In this document: in pieces, positions 22,290 through 38,014 of the stretch | Numbering within the stretch: position 1 is the first letter of the stretch | How the letters are laid out: the number at the start of each line of letters is the position of its first letter | Assembly (NCBI RefSeq): GCF_029227915.1 | Contig: NC_079883.1 | Span: forward strand, 11,532,001 to 11,596,000 | DNA: 64,000 bases | From: Hydractinia symbiolongicarpus | Taxonomy: Eukaryota > Cnidaria > Hydrozoa > Anthoathecata > Hydractiniidae | Reading direction: 5' to 3' | Made by a program: the position numbers and the translations under genes | The notes under the pieces: generated by a model | Database searches by the model: none | What the model was told of the DNA's origin: nothing | Seen by the model: only the letters and a program-made list of their open reading frames with translations

Positions 22290-22454
22290 ATACTTACCTG
22301 ACGGGGAAGTAAAGACTGATCAATGAGGGTTTTCTTCCAGAGTGAGGCTCTTGCATTGCACTACGCTTGGGCTGACCTCTGCGATTACTGCAAACGTCAG
22401 TAACTCGACCGTACAATTTCTGGTAGTGGGGGCCTGCGTCCGCGCTCGCCCCCT
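22290..22454 (+). ncRNA. U1: U1 snRNA (unit 4)
   Basis: Copy of 4662-4826. Confidence 0.96.
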
Positions 22455-22803
22455 CCTTAATTCAAAATGAATGAGCTTAGAAAAGTTGCGCGGCCAAATG
22501 TCGGTGGTGACTTAAACGCTAAGGTAAAACCTCGCTTGGCTGTTACGAAACGTGATTGCGATATAAGTCCTCGGAAGGCGGCGGAATTTTATTTTATTTG
22601 CCATTCCGTCAGGGTTATTGGATGATCGGCAATAGATCGAGTTTGTATGCATTTGAAAGCTCTTTTTTCTCGTACTATCACCTGAAAATGTCGTAGGAAA
22701 ATGTCATAGGAAACACTTTCAACAACCGCCACGTTCCTTAATTGTTATAACAAGAAATATATCACAGCACCATTGAAATGAAAAGGCAACAAATGAAAAT
22801 GAA

Positions 22804-22923
22804 AAGCCTACGACACCGGGAGTTCCCAGGCGGTCCCCCATCCAAGTACTATCCCGGCCCGACGATGCTTAACTTCCGTGATCAGACGAGAACGGGTGTG
22901 TTCATCGTGGTATGGCCGTAGAC
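22804..22923 (-). rRNA. 5S: 5S rRNA (unit 4)
   Basis: Copy of 5176-5295. Confidence 0.97.
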
Positions 22924-23120
22924 ATTAGTAGGGGCAAATACGTGCAATTTATTTTGACGTTGTGATCAAATTTTTTTATTTAATTTCTTTGAGTTACTTA
23001 GGACAAGGCGTATGCATGGATTATCTATTAGACTTTAAGGTTATAGTTTTGTGAAAAAAACAATGTTTTTTTAAAGATGTGTGGCTATAAAAATAGCCGT
23101 TGTTTTCTGAGTGTAGCGGT

Positions 23121-23501
23121 TTACTTCTTCTGTCCTTTGTCGTTCTTCTTTGGGAGTAAGACAGCTTGAATGTTTGGCAAAACACCACCAGCTGCAATGG
23201 TTACACCGCTCAAAAGTTTGTTTAATTCTTCATCATTACGAACAGCCAATTGTAAATGTCTTGGAATAATCCTAGCTTTTTTGTTGTCTCTTGCTGCGTT
23301 ACCAGCCAACTCCAATATCTCAGCAGATAAATATTCCAAGACGGCTGCTAAGTAAACTGGTGCTCCAGATCCAATTCGGTTAGCATAGTGCCCTCTACGA
23401 AGGAATCTATGCACTCTACCGACTGGAAATTGAAGTCCAGCTCTTGAGGATCTTGTCTTGGCTTTAGCCTTAGCTTTTCCACCTTTTCCACGTCCAGACA
23501 T
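23121..23501 (-). CDS. H2A: Histone H2A (unit 4)
   Basis: Same protein as 5493-5873. Stem-loop at 23083-23098. Confidence 0.99.
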   Translation of the reverse strand: MSGRGKGGKAKAKAKTRSSRAGLQFPVGRVHRFLRRGHYANRIGSGAPVYLAAVLEYLSAEILELAGNAARDNKKARIIPRHLQLAVRNDEELNKLLSGVTIAAGGVLPNIQAVLLPKKNDKGQKK

Positions 23502-23785
23502 AACTGCGATTTGATTTGTAAGTTAATACAAAAACGTACGAATATTTAACGTAAGTGTTAACGAAATAAACTTTACTCGTTTTTTCATCATAAAAATAGG
23601 ATCGAAATCATGTTTTTTTAACCAATCATAATTAAGTATTAAACAAAAGATTTTTTTTTTAACCAATTAAATTGCGTATCGGCGTTTTCGGATCGAATTC
23701 GATCCGATTTTTTTACTTATAAACAAAAAGTTTTGACTTGCAGTTTAATGCTTATTTACAAGTTAAGTAGCAAAAATTTTTAACC

Positions 23786-24190
23786 ATGTCTGACGCAGCA
23801 GCTAAAGGAGGAAAACAGGCACCTAAAGTAGCCAAGAAAGGTGAAAAAAGAGCCGGCAAAAAAGGAGGAAAGATTGGTGGAACTGGTGAAAAGAAACGCA
23901 AGAGAAAGAGAAAGGAAAGTTATGCTATTTACATCTACAATGTTTTGAAACAAGTTCACCCAGATGTCGGAGTTTCAAGCAAAGCTATGAGCATCATGAA
24001 CTCATTTGTCAACGACATCTTTGAGCGCATTGCTTCCGAAGCTTCGCGTTTGGCTCTTCAAAACAAAAAGTCGACCATCTCTTCTCGTGAAATTCAAACC
24101 GCAGTACGTCTTCTCTTGCCTGGAGAACTTGCAAAACACGCAGTCAGTGAAGGAACAAAAGCCGTCACAAAATACACAAGCAGCAAGTAA
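23786..24190 (+). CDS. H2B: Histone H2B (unit 5)
   Basis: Same protein as 282-686. Stem-loop at 24214-24229. Confidence 0.99.
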   Translation: MSDAAAKGGKQAPKVAKKGEKRAGKKGGKIGGTGEKKRKRKRKESYAIYIYNVLKQVHPDVGVSSKAMSIMNSFVNDIFERIASEASRLALQNKKSTISSREIQTAVRLLLPGELAKHAVSEGTKAVTKYTSSK

Positions 24191-24652
24191 ACCAACGTCT
24201 ACCAAACACAAACGGTCTTTTTTAAGACCACACATCTTTAAAAAAACATTTACTTGGCGTCACTACAAGTTAACCGAAGTTAATAAAACTTCTAAATAAT
24301 GTGCTTAAGAACACTAGCCTACATTTAAAATACTTCCCCATGTGTGTGTGTGGATTAGCTTCACTTTTCATACGTATTATTAGCTGTACTTGCAGAAAAG
24401 ACAAGTACATTGATCCATGTTATTGCTTACATTTAACTTAACCCAGCTTTTCACGGAAACACTCCCAGGCAAATTAACCCTACAAAGTATTTCTAAATTT
24501 TTTTTGTGTCATATATGACATAGTATCGTATAGCAATAAATGTAACTGTGACAAGACTTTACACATTGTGTAATTTGGAAGCGTGCACAAAGTAATGTTT
24601 TAAAAGATTTGTGGCTATAAAAATAGCCGTTTTTGTTGAGCAATGACAACGC

Positions 24653-25009
<357 letters not shown>

Positions 25010-25487
25010 TTAACAGAATTCAGACAGCTTTAAAAAGAGGCCATAAAATTACCTACTGCTCGTGGAAACACCCTAATTAACCAATAGAGTTGCGTCATTA
25101 CAAAATGTTCCGAACATTTTGTACATTTTTTTAAGTAAAACTGTAGTTTTTTTAAAAATTCGTGGTCTTAATGTTTCAGTAAGGCAATAAATTTGGCATC
25201 GTTGGAATTCGCCAAACCTTCTGCTACTTACTAAAAAAAAAAAAAGTCAAAAGCTTTTGTGTATCAGAAGATACAGCCGTTTTCCCGTAGCCAAAAAACA
25301 CAGATTTTATAAAAATGTTAAAGTAATGAGCGTAATGTCATTATGCAGCCAATCAGAAATTACTTTCTTAGCACCAATCAAATGGTTTGTTTTGAACCTT
25401 AGCTGTCAATCAATATGAGAAATAAAACTTTGGCGCGATAGTGCATTTTAGACCGTCTTGTGTATCCGTACTACATCGACTTCTTAA

Positions 25488-25901
<414 letters not shown>

Positions 25902-26262
25902 GCATCTTACCAAACAAAAAACGGCTATTTTTATAGCCACACATCCATAAAAAATATTACGGCTAGCTTTTTATATCAAACTTTGTTCTGCTTTCTGTTT
26001 AAATTTTATGCTACATAAAAATTTTATGCTACATAAAGTTTGACAATGTTAAAAATATGAAGGGCAAGAAAAGTAAAAGCAAGAAAATAAGAAATTTAAA
26101 AACGAAAATACTTAAACTTAGGGAATCTAATCTTAAAATTACTCTTTTTTAACTGTTTAAGTGACTTAAACAAGTTTAACTTTGTACCAAGATAATGTTT
26201 TTTTGTAAATGTGTGGCTATAAAAATAGCCGTTTGTTAATGTAATAGCCAGATACACACAAA

Positions 26263-26814
26263 TTATTTTTTTGCGGTCTTCTTTGCTGCCTTTTTGGGAG
26301 TCTTTTTGACCTTCTTTGCTGCAGGTTTTTTAGCAACAGGCTTCTTTGTGGGTTTCTTAGCTGCTGGTTTCTTAGCCGAGGCTTTCTTTGTGGCAGGCTT
26401 CTTTGCTGCTTTCTTTGGCGTGCTCTTCTTTGCTGGCTTCTTTTTTGGTGTACTTTTCTTTGCAGTAGGCTTCTTTGCCGTTGGCTTTTTTGCTGCGGCC
26501 TTTTTCTTAGGTTTTTCTTTTTTTACCTGACCTAGCTTGAATGATCCAGAAGCACCAGTGCCTTTAGTTTGAATCAAATCGCCTGATGTTACTCCTCGTT
26601 TAAGAGCCATTTTCAGATGATGATCTGAGTTTTCAGCAACTTTGTAATTTGCATGAATATATTTTGTAATAGCTTGGCGAGATGAACCACCGCGTTCCTT
26701 TAGGGTAGCGATAGCAGCCTTGATCATGTCCACATATTTAGGGTGATCAGCTGTCTTCTTTGCAGCAGGTTTCTTCTTGGGTGCGATTTTCTTTGGAGAA
26801 GCTGCTTCACTCAT
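26263..26814 (-). CDS. H1: Linker histone H1 (unit 5)
   Basis: Same protein as 2759-3310. Stem-loop at 26215-26230. Confidence 0.97.
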   Translation of the reverse strand: MSEAASPKKIAPKKKPAAKKTADHPKYVDMIKAAIATLKERGGSSRQAITKYIHANYKVAENSDHHLKMALKRGVTSGDLIQTKGTGASGSFKLGQVKKEKPKKKAAAKKPTAKKPTAKKSTPKKKPAKKSTPKKAAKKPATKKASAKKPAAKKPTKKPVAKKPAAKKVKKTPKKAAKKTAKK

Positions 26815-27393
26815 TTTTAATGTTTTCTTACAACAATCCAACGATAAACGATGCTTGTTATCACAGTAGAAGTATACTAAACATTACCGTGTAAATGAGA
26901 TATAATTTAAGACGGTGCGAAGTATGCGGACGTAAAAGTACCACTCCCGGGAATTGATTTGGCGCGAAAACAGAAATGTGTGTTTCTGTACATCGTATAA
27001 TGTCCGTTTTGGGAGCCGCGACTATGCGAAAGCATGTTAATTTTTATTTGTAGCACGACGCAATAGTCTGAAAGAGAAGCTGCTGGAGTTTGAGGTCTTC
27101 AGCATTACATCTACTCTGTTAATTTGGGCTTCTTCCGCGCCCGTGTTAGGATTTTCATAAAGCGTTCTTTGGTTTGCGTTGCGTATGTCGGCCTACATCA
27201 TCGACACGGCCTGTTTCCGGCTATTAGGAGCAATTCATATATTGGGCACTGCGTTTCGACTTTTTTATTAGACCACAGTAAAAAAATTCACTCACAGAAG
27301 TCCCTTTCTTTCATGGCTACAAACACGAAGAATTCTGTCGTAAGTAAAACGAATGCGCAAGCCAAAATAACGATGGGGCGAAGTCATAAGCAT

Positions 27394-27466
27394 CGCCCTG
27401 TGGCCCAATGGATAAGGCATCTGACTACGAATCAGGGGATTCCAGGTTCGACTCCTGGCAGGGTCG
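27394..27466 (+). tRNA. tRNA-Arg-ACG: tRNA-Arg(ACG)-like (unit 5)
   Basis: Same sequence as 3890-3962; anticodon at 27427-27429. Confidence 0.85.
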
Positions 27467-27788
27467 CACTGTCGCATTTCGGCTGCATGGTCTACTGTGT
27501 AACGCGCGCGCACGTTCTGGCGTAATGCGTTGATAAACGGAATGTACGCAGTCATATTGGAAAGTAATATCACGCACTTAGTATCGTCGCCTTTGTTAGC
27601 ATTCATGTAAGTTACCATCCACTCGCTACAGTCGCTCTCCATCCTACGGCTAAATCAACAGCCGTGATTTTTACTATGTCGCCGTCCATCCGTACGCGGT
27701 GACAGTTGTAAGCTTTACAGTAACGTGACATGCTCCACAAGCAGTTACGGTGTGTGGACGATGCCTATCATGGCAACGCTTGTTCTTT

Positions 27789-27975
27789 ATCGCTTCTCGG
27801 CCTAATGGCTAAGATCAAGTGTAGTATCTGTTCTTATCAGTTTAATATCTGGTAGGCCATTCTCTGAATGGTCAGTATATTAATCTGATTTTTGGCCTTG
27901 GGTCATGGAGGTGGATTCATTCACGCCGTGACCACGGGTTGCCTTGGTGTTGCACTATTACCGATGGCGGCCCAC
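27789..27975 (+). ncRNA. U2: U2 snRNA (unit 5)
   Basis: Copy of 4285-4471. Confidence 0.97.
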
Positions 27976-28165
27976 ATAAGCAATAAAAGAATAATAGCAG
28001 TCCTCTTTCCGACGGCACTCTGCATAGTCTACGGCGGGAACAAAACGCGTACACTGGGGGAGAATACAGCCTATGCCCCGCGACACGGCAGTTTATAACA
28101 CACTCAAGCCACAAGCATTAACAAACTTTGAAGGGTACCCTCATGCTACGGTGCAGTTCCAACTC

Positions 28166-28330
28166 ATACTTACCTGACGGGGAAGTAAAGACTGATCAAT
28201 GAGGGTTTTCTTCCAGAGTGAGGCTCTTGCATTGCACTACGCTTGGGCTGACCTCTGCGATTACTGCAAACGTCAGTAACTCGACCGTACAATTTCTGGT
28301 AGTGGGGGCCTGCGTCCGCGCTCGCCCCCT
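28166..28330 (+). ncRNA. U1: U1 snRNA (unit 5)
   Basis: Copy of 4662-4826. Confidence 0.96.
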
Positions 28331-28679
28331 CCTTAATTCAAAATGAATGAGCTTAGAAAAGTTGCGCGGCCAAATGTCGGTGGTGACTTAAACGCTAAGG
28401 TAAAACCTCGCTTGGCTGTTACGAAACGTGATTGCGATATAAGTCCTCGGAAGGCGGCGGAATTTTATTTTATTTGCCATTCCGTCAGGGTTATTGGATG
28501 ATCGGCAATAGATCGAGTTTGTATGCATTTGAAAGCTCTTTTTTCTCGTACTATCACCTGAAAATGTCGTAGGAAAATGTCATAGGAAACACTTTCAACA
28601 ACCGCCACGTTCCTTAATTGTTATAACAAGAAATATATCACAGCACCATTGAAATGAAAAGGCAACAAATGAAAATGAA

Positions 28680-28799
28680 AAGCCTACGACACCGGGAGTT
28701 CCCAGGCGGTCCCCCATCCAAGTACTATCCCGGCCCGACGATGCTTAACTTCCGTGATCAGACGAGAACGGGTGTGTTCATCGTGGTATGGCCGTAGAC
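28680..28799 (-). rRNA. 5S: 5S rRNA (unit 5)
   Basis: Copy of 5176-5295. Confidence 0.97.
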
Positions 28800-28996
28800 A
28801 TTAGTAGGGGCAAATACGTGCAATTTATTTTGACGTTGTGATCAAATTTTTTTATTTAATTTCTTTGAGTTACTTAGGACAAGGCGTATGCATGGATTAT
28901 CTATTAGACTTTAAGGTTATAGTTTTGTGAAAAAAACAATGTTTTTTTAAAGATGTGTGGCTATAAAAATAGCCGTTGTTTTCTGAGTGTAGCGGT

Positions 28997-29377
28997 TTAC
29001 TTCTTCTGTCCTTTGTCGTTCTTCTTTGGGAGTAAGACAGCTTGAATGTTTGGCAAAACACCACCAGCTGCAATGGTTACACCGCTCAAAAGTTTGTTTA
29101 ATTCTTCATCATTACGAACAGCCAATTGTAAATGTCTTGGAATAATCCTAGCTTTTTTGTTGTCTCTTGCTGCGTTACCAGCCAACTCCAATATCTCAGC
29201 AGATAAATATTCCAAGACGGCTGCTAAGTAAACTGGTGCTCCAGATCCAATTCGGTTAGCATAGTGCCCTCTACGAAGGAATCTATGCACTCTACCGACT
29301 GGAAATTGAAGTCCAGCTCTTGAGGATCTTGTCTTGGCTTTAGCCTTAGCTTTTCCACCTTTTCCACGTCCAGACAT
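28997..29377 (-). CDS. H2A: Histone H2A (unit 5)
   Basis: Same protein as 5493-5873. Stem-loop at 28959-28974. Confidence 0.99.
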   Translation of the reverse strand: MSGRGKGGKAKAKAKTRSSRAGLQFPVGRVHRFLRRGHYANRIGSGAPVYLAAVLEYLSAEILELAGNAARDNKKARIIPRHLQLAVRNDEELNKLLSGVTIAAGGVLPNIQAVLLPKKNDKGQKK

Positions 29378-29661
29378 AACTGCGATTTGATTTGTAAGTT
29401 AATACAAAAACGTACGAATATTTAACGTAAGTGTTAACGAAATAAACTTTACTCGTTTTTTCATCATAAAAATAGGATCGAAATCATGTTTTTTTAACCA
29501 ATCATAATTAAGTATTAAACAAAAGATTTTTTTTTTAACCAATTAAATTGCGTATCGGCGTTTTCGGATCGAATTCGATCCGATTTTTTTACTTATAAAC
29601 AAAAAGTTTTGACTTGCAGTTTAATGCTTATTTACAAGTTAAGTAGCAAAAATTTTTAACC

Positions 29662-30066
29662 ATGTCTGACGCAGCAGCTAAAGGAGGAAAACAGGCACCT
29701 AAAGTAGCCAAGAAAGGTGAAAAAAGAGCCGGCAAAAAAGGAGGAAAGATTGGTGGAACTGGTGAAAAGAAACGCAAGAGAAAGAGAAAGGAAAGTTATG
29801 CTATTTACATCTACAATGTTTTGAAACAAGTTCACCCAGATGTCGGAGTTTCAAGCAAAGCTATGAGCATCATGAACTCATTTGTCAACGACATCTTTGA
29901 GCGCATTGCTTCCGAAGCTTCGCGTTTGGCTCTTCAAAACAAAAAGTCGACCATCTCTTCTCGTGAAATTCAAACCGCAGTACGTCTTCTCTTGCCTGGA
30001 GAACTTGCAAAACACGCAGTCAGTGAAGGAACAAAAGCCGTCACAAAATACACAAGCAGCAAGTAA
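29662..30066 (+). CDS. H2B: Histone H2B (unit 6)
   Basis: Same protein as 282-686. Stem-loop at 30090-30105. Confidence 0.99.
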   Translation: MSDAAAKGGKQAPKVAKKGEKRAGKKGGKIGGTGEKKRKRKRKESYAIYIYNVLKQVHPDVGVSSKAMSIMNSFVNDIFERIASEASRLALQNKKSTISSREIQTAVRLLLPGELAKHAVSEGTKAVTKYTSSK

Positions 30067-30528
30067 ACCAACGTCTACCAAACACAAACGGTCTTTTTTA
30101 AGACCACACATCTTTAAAAAAACATTTACTTGGCGTCACTACAAGTTAACCGAAGTTAATAAAACTTCTAAATAATGTGCTTAAGAACACTAGCCTACAT
30201 TTAAAATACTTCCCCATGTGTGTGTGTGGATTAGCTTCACTTTTCATACGTATTATTAGCTGTACTTGCAGAAAAGACAAGTACATTGATCCATGTTATT
30301 GCTTACATTTAACTTAACCCAGCTTTTCACGGAAACACTCCCAGGCAAATTAACCCTACAAAGTATTTCTAAATTTTTTTTGTGTCATATATGACATAGT
30401 ATCGTATAGCAATAAATGTAACTGTGACAAGACTTTACACATTGTGTAATTTGGAAGCGTGCACAAAGTAATGTTTTAAAAGATTTGTGGCTATAAAAAT
30501 AGCCGTTTTTGTTGAGCAATGACAACGC

Positions 30529-30885
<357 letters not shown>

Positions 30886-31363
30886 TTAACAGAATTCAGA
30901 CAGCTTTAAAAAGAGGCCATAAAATTACCTACTGCTCGTGGAAACACCCTAATTAACCAATAGAGTTGCGTCATTACAAAATGTTCCGAACATTTTGTAC
31001 ATTTTTTTAAGTAAAACTGTAGTTTTTTTAAAAATTCGTGGTCTTAATGTTTCAGTAAGGCAATAAATTTGGCATCGTTGGAATTCGCCAAACCTTCTGC
31101 TACTTACTAAAAAAAAAAAAAGTCAAAAGCTTTTGTGTATCAGAAGATACAGCCGTTTTCCCGTAGCCAAAAAACACAGATTTTATAAAAATGTTAAAGT
31201 AATGAGCGTAATGTCATTATGCAGCCAATCAGAAATTACTTTCTTAGCACCAATCAAATGGTTTGTTTTGAACCTTAGCTGTCAATCAATATGAGAAATA
31301 AAACTTTGGCGCGATAGTGCATTTTAGACCGTCTTGTGTATCCGTACTACATCGACTTCTTAA

Positions 31364-31777
<414 letters not shown>

Positions 31778-32138
31778 GCATCTTACCAAACAAAAAACGG
31801 CTATTTTTATAGCCACACATCCATAAAAAATATTACGGCTAGCTTTTTATATCAAACTTTGTTCTGCTTTCTGTTTAAATTTTATGCTACATAAAAATTT
31901 TATGCTACATAAAGTTTGACAATGTTAAAAATATGAAGGGCAAGAAAAGTAAAAGCAAGAAAATAAGAAATTTAAAAACGAAAATACTTAAACTTAGGGA
32001 ATCTAATCTTAAAATTACTCTTTTTTAACTGTTTAAGTGACTTAAACAAGTTTAACTTTGTACCAAGATAATGTTTTTTTGTAAATGTGTGGCTATAAAA
32101 ATAGCCGTTTGTTAATGTAATAGCCAGATACACACAAA

Positions 32139-32690
32139 TTATTTTTTTGCGGTCTTCTTTGCTGCCTTTTTGGGAGTCTTTTTGACCTTCTTTGCTGCAG
32201 GTTTTTTAGCAACAGGCTTCTTTGTGGGTTTCTTAGCTGCTGGTTTCTTAGCCGAGGCTTTCTTTGTGGCAGGCTTCTTTGCTGCTTTCTTTGGCGTGCT
32301 CTTCTTTGCTGGCTTCTTTTTTGGTGTACTTTTCTTTGCAGTAGGCTTCTTTGCCGTTGGCTTTTTTGCTGCGGCCTTTTTCTTAGGTTTTTCTTTTTTT
32401 ACCTGACCTAGCTTGAATGATCCAGAAGCACCAGTGCCTTTAGTTTGAATCAAATCGCCTGATGTTACTCCTCGTTTAAGAGCCATTTTCAGATGATGAT
32501 CTGAGTTTTCAGCAACTTTGTAATTTGCATGAATATATTTTGTAATAGCTTGGCGAGATGAACCACCGCGTTCCTTTAGGGTAGCGATAGCAGCCTTGAT
32601 CATGTCCACATATTTAGGGTGATCAGCTGTCTTCTTTGCAGCAGGTTTCTTCTTGGGTGCGATTTTCTTTGGAGAAGCTGCTTCACTCAT
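32139..32690 (-). CDS. H1: Linker histone H1 (unit 6)
   Basis: Same protein as 2759-3310. Stem-loop at 32091-32106. Confidence 0.97.
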   Translation of the reverse strand: MSEAASPKKIAPKKKPAAKKTADHPKYVDMIKAAIATLKERGGSSRQAITKYIHANYKVAENSDHHLKMALKRGVTSGDLIQTKGTGASGSFKLGQVKKEKPKKKAAAKKPTAKKPTAKKSTPKKKPAKKSTPKKAAKKPATKKASAKKPAAKKPTKKPVAKKPAAKKVKKTPKKAAKKTAKK

Positions 32691-33269
32691 TTTTAATGTT
32701 TTCTTACAACAATCCAACGATAAACGATGCTTGTTATCACAGTAGAAGTATACTAAACATTACCGTGTAAATGAGATATAATTTAAGACGGTGCGAAGTA
32801 TGCGGACGTAAAAGTACCACTCCCGGGAATTGATTTGGCGCGAAAACAGAAATGTGTGTTTCTGTACATCGTATAATGTCCGTTTTGGGAGCCGCGACTA
32901 TGCGAAAGCATGTTAATTTTTATTTGTAGCACGACGCAATAGTCTGAAAGAGAAGCTGCTGGAGTTTGAGGTCTTCAGCATTACATCTACTCTGTTAATT
33001 TGGGCTTCTTCCGCGCCCGTGTTAGGATTTTCATAAAGCGTTCTTTGGTTTGCGTTGCGTATGTCGGCCTACATCATCGACACGGCCTGTTTCCGGCTAT
33101 TAGGAGCAATTCATATATTGGGCACTGCGTTTCGACTTTTTTATTAGACCACAGTAAAAAAATTCACTCACAGAAGTCCCTTTCTTTCATGGCTACAAAC
33201 ACGAAGAATTCTGTCGTAAGTAAAACGAATGCGCAAGCCAAAATAACGATGGGGCGAAGTCATAAGCAT

Positions 33270-33342
33270 CGCCCTGTGGCCCAATGGATAAGGCATCTGA
33301 CTACGAATCAGGGGATTCCAGGTTCGACTCCTGGCAGGGTCG
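33270..33342 (+). tRNA. tRNA-Arg-ACG: tRNA-Arg(ACG)-like (unit 6)
   Basis: Same sequence as 3890-3962; anticodon at 33303-33305. Confidence 0.85.
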
Positions 33343-33664
33343 CACTGTCGCATTTCGGCTGCATGGTCTACTGTGTAACGCGCGCGCACGTTCTGGCGTA
33401 ATGCGTTGATAAACGGAATGTACGCAGTCATATTGGAAAGTAATATCACGCACTTAGTATCGTCGCCTTTGTTAGCATTCATGTAAGTTACCATCCACTC
33501 GCTACAGTCGCTCTCCATCCTACGGCTAAATCAACAGCCGTGATTTTTACTATGTCGCCGTCCATCCGTACGCGGTGACAGTTGTAAGCTTTACAGTAAC
33601 GTGACATGCTCCACAAGCAGTTACGGTGTGTGGACGATGCCTATCATGGCAACGCTTGTTCTTT

Positions 33665-33851
33665 ATCGCTTCTCGGCCTAATGGCTAAGATCAAGTGTAG
33701 TATCTGTTCTTATCAGTTTAATATCTGGTAGGCCATTCTCTGAATGGTCAGTATATTAATCTGATTTTTGGCCTTGGGTCATGGAGGTGGATTCATTCAC
33801 GCCGTGACCACGGGTTGCCTTGGTGTTGCACTATTACCGATGGCGGCCCAC
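33665..33851 (+). ncRNA. U2: U2 snRNA (unit 6)
   Basis: Copy of 4285-4471. Confidence 0.97.
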
Positions 33852-34041
33852 ATAAGCAATAAAAGAATAATAGCAGTCCTCTTTCCGACGGCACTCTGCA
33901 TAGTCTACGGCGGGAACAAAACGCGTACACTGGGGGAGAATACAGCCTATGCCCCGCGACACGGCAGTTTATAACACACTCAAGCCACAAGCATTAACAA
34001 ACTTTGAAGGGTACCCTCATGCTACGGTGCAGTTCCAACTC

Positions 34042-34206
34042 ATACTTACCTGACGGGGAAGTAAAGACTGATCAATGAGGGTTTTCTTCCAGAGTGAGGC
34101 TCTTGCATTGCACTACGCTTGGGCTGACCTCTGCGATTACTGCAAACGTCAGTAACTCGACCGTACAATTTCTGGTAGTGGGGGCCTGCGTCCGCGCTCG
34201 CCCCCT
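34042..34206 (+). ncRNA. U1: U1 snRNA (unit 6)
   Basis: Copy of 4662-4826. The T-to-G change lies 7 bp beyond its 3' end, just before the candidate 3' box. Confidence 0.96.
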
Positions 34207-34555
34207 CCTTAAGTCAAAATGAATGAGCTTAGAAAAGTTGCGCGGCCAAATGTCGGTGGTGACTTAAACGCTAAGGTAAAACCTCGCTTGGCTGTTACGA
34301 AACGTGATTGCGATATAAGTCCTCGGAAGGCGGCGGAATTTTATTTTATTTGCCATTCCGTCAGGGTTATTGGATGATCGGCAATAGATCGAGTTTGTAT
34401 GCATTTGAAAGCTCTTTTTTCTCGTACTATCACCTGAAAATGTCGTAGGAAAATGTCATAGGAAACACTTTCAACAACCGCCACGTTCCTTAATTGTTAT
34501 AACAAGAAATATATCACAGCACCATTGAAATGAAAAGGCAACAAATGAAAATGAA

Positions 34556-34675
34556 AAGCCTACGACACCGGGAGTTCCCAGGCGGTCCCCCATCCAAGTA
34601 CTATCCCGGCCCGACGATGCTTAACTTCCGTGATCAGACGAGAACGGGTGTGTTCATCGTGGTATGGCCGTAGAC
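34556..34675 (-). rRNA. 5S: 5S rRNA (unit 6)
   Basis: Copy of 5176-5295. Confidence 0.97.
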
Positions 34676-34872
34676 ATTAGTAGGGGCAAATACGTGCAAT
34701 TTATTTTGACGTTGTGATCAAATTTTTTTATTTAATTTCTTTGAGTTACTTAGGACAAGGCGTATGCATGGATTATCTATTAGACTTTAAGGTTATAGTT
34801 TTGTGAAAAAAACAATGTTTTTTTAAAGATGTGTGGCTATAAAAATAGCCGTTGTTTTCTGAGTGTAGCGGT

Positions 34873-35253
34873 TTACTTCTTCTGTCCTTTGTCGTTCTTC
34901 TTTGGGAGTAAGACAGCTTGAATGTTTGGCAAAACACCACCAGCTGCAATGGTTACACCGCTCAAAAGTTTGTTTAATTCTTCATCATTACGAACAGCCA
35001 ATTGTAAATGTCTTGGAATAATCCTAGCTTTTTTGTTGTCTCTTGCTGCGTTACCAGCCAACTCCAATATCTCAGCAGATAAATATTCCAAGACGGCTGC
35101 TAAGTAAACTGGTGCTCCAGATCCAATTCGGTTAGCATAGTGCCCTCTACGAAGGAATCTATGCACTCTACCGACTGGAAATTGAAGTCCAGCTCTTGAG
35201 GATCTTGTCTTGGCTTTAGCCTTAGCTTTTCCACCTTTTCCACGTCCAGACAT
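34873..35253 (-). CDS. H2A: Histone H2A (unit 6)
   Basis: Same protein as 5493-5873. Stem-loop at 34835-34850. Confidence 0.99.
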   Translation of the reverse strand: MSGRGKGGKAKAKAKTRSSRAGLQFPVGRVHRFLRRGHYANRIGSGAPVYLAAVLEYLSAEILELAGNAARDNKKARIIPRHLQLAVRNDEELNKLLSGVTIAAGGVLPNIQAVLLPKKNDKGQKK

Positions 35254-35537
35254 AACTGCGATTTGATTTGTAAGTTAATACAAAAACGTACGAATATTTA
35301 ACGTAAGTGTTAACGAAATAAACTTTACTCGTTTTTTCATCATAAAAATAGGATCGAAATCATGTTTTTTTAACCAATCATAATTAAGTATTAAACAAAA
35401 GATTTTTTTTTTAACCAATTAAATTGCGTATCGGCGTTTTCGGATCGAATTCGATCCGATTTTTTTATTTATAAACAAAAAGTTTTGACTTGCAGTTTAA
35501 TGCTTATTTACAAGTTAAGTAGCAAAAATTTTTAACC

Positions 35538-35942
35538 ATGTCTGACGCAGCAGCTAAAGGAGGAAAACAGGCACCTAAAGTAGCCAAGAAAGGTGAAAAA
35601 AGAGCCGGCAAAAAAGGAGGAAAGATTGGTGGAACTGGTGAAAAGAAACGCAAGAGAAAGAGAAAGGAAAGTTATGCTATTTACATCTACAATGTTTTGA
35701 AACAAGTTCACCCAGATGTCGGAGTTTCAAGCAAAGCTATGAGCATCATGAACTCATTTGTCAACGACATCTTTGAGCGCATTGCTTCCGAAGCTTCGCG
35801 TTTGGCTCTTCAAAACAAAAAGTCGACCATCTCTTCTCGTGAAATTCAAACCGCAGTACGTCTTCTCTTGCCTGGAGAACTTGCAAAACACGCAGTCAGT
35901 GAAGGAACAAAAGCCGTCACAAAATACACAAGCAGCAAGTAA
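35538..35942 (+). CDS. H2B: Histone H2B (unit 7)
   Basis: Same protein as 282-686. Its promoter reads ATTTATAAAC instead of ACTTATAAAC; the TATAAA itself is kept. Stem-loop at 35966-35981. Confidence 0.99.
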   Translation: MSDAAAKGGKQAPKVAKKGEKRAGKKGGKIGGTGEKKRKRKRKESYAIYIYNVLKQVHPDVGVSSKAMSIMNSFVNDIFERIASEASRLALQNKKSTISSREIQTAVRLLLPGELAKHAVSEGTKAVTKYTSSK

Positions 35943-36404
35943 ACCAACGTCTACCAAACACAAACGGTCTTTTTTAAGACCACACATCTTTAAAAAAACA
36001 TTTACTTGGCGTCACTACAAGTTAACCGAAGTTAATAAAACTTCTAAATAATGTGCTTAAGAACACTAGCCTACATTTAAAATACTTCCCCATGTGTGTG
36101 TGTGGATTAGCTTCACTTTTCATACGTATTATTAGCTGTACTTGCAGAAAAGACAAGTACATTGATCCATGTTATTGCTTACATTTAACTTAACCCAGCT
36201 TTTCACGGAAACACTCCCAGGCAAATTAACCCTACAAAGTATTTCTAAATTTTTTTTGTGTCATATATGACATAGTATCGTATAGCAATAAATGTAACTG
36301 TGACAAGACTTTACACATTGTGTAATTTGGAAGCGTGCACAAAGTAATGTTTTAAAAGATTTGTGGCTATAAAAATAGCCGTTTTTGTTGAGCAATGACA
36401 ACGC

Positions 36405-36761
<357 letters not shown>

Positions 36762-37239
36762 TTAACAGAATTCAGACAGCTTTAAAAAGAGGCCATAAAA
36801 TTACCTACTGCTCGTGGAAACACCCTAATTAACCAATAGAGTTGCGTCATTACAAAATGTTCCGAACATTTTGTACATTTTTTTAAGTAAAACTGTAGTT
36901 TTTTTAAAAATTCGTGGTCTTAATGTTTCAGTAAGGCAATAAATTTGGCATCGTTGGAATTCGCCAAACCTTCTGCTACTTACTAAAAAAAAAAAAAGTC
37001 AAAAGCTTTTGTGTATCAGAAGATACAGCCGTTTTCCCGTAGCCAAAAAACACAGATTTTATAAAAATGTTAAAGTAATGAGCGTAATGTCATTATGCAG
37101 CCAATCAGAAATTACTTTCTTAGCACCAATCAAATGGTTTGTTTTGAACCTTAGCTGTCAATCAATATGAGAAATAAAACTTTGGCGCGATAGTGCATTT
37201 TAGACCGTCTTGTGTATCCGTACTACATCGACTTCTTAA

Positions 37240-37653
<414 letters not shown>

Positions 37654-38014
37654 GCATCTTACCAAACAAAAAACGGCTATTTTTATAGCCACACATCCAT
37701 AAAAAATATTACGGCTAGCTTTTTATATCAAACTTTGTTCTGCTTTCTGTTTAAATTTTATGCTACATAAAAATTTTATGCTACATAAAGTTTGACAATG
37801 TTAAAAATATGAAGGGCAAGAAAAGTAAAAGCAAGAAAATAAGAAATTTAAAAACGAAAATACTTAAACTTAGGGAATCTAATCTTAAAATTACTCTTTT
37901 TTAACTGTTTAAGTGACTTAAACAAGTTTAACTTTGTACCAAGATAATGTTTTTTTGTAAATGTGTGGCTATAAAAATAGCCGTTTGTTAATGTAATAGC
38001 CAGATACACACAAA

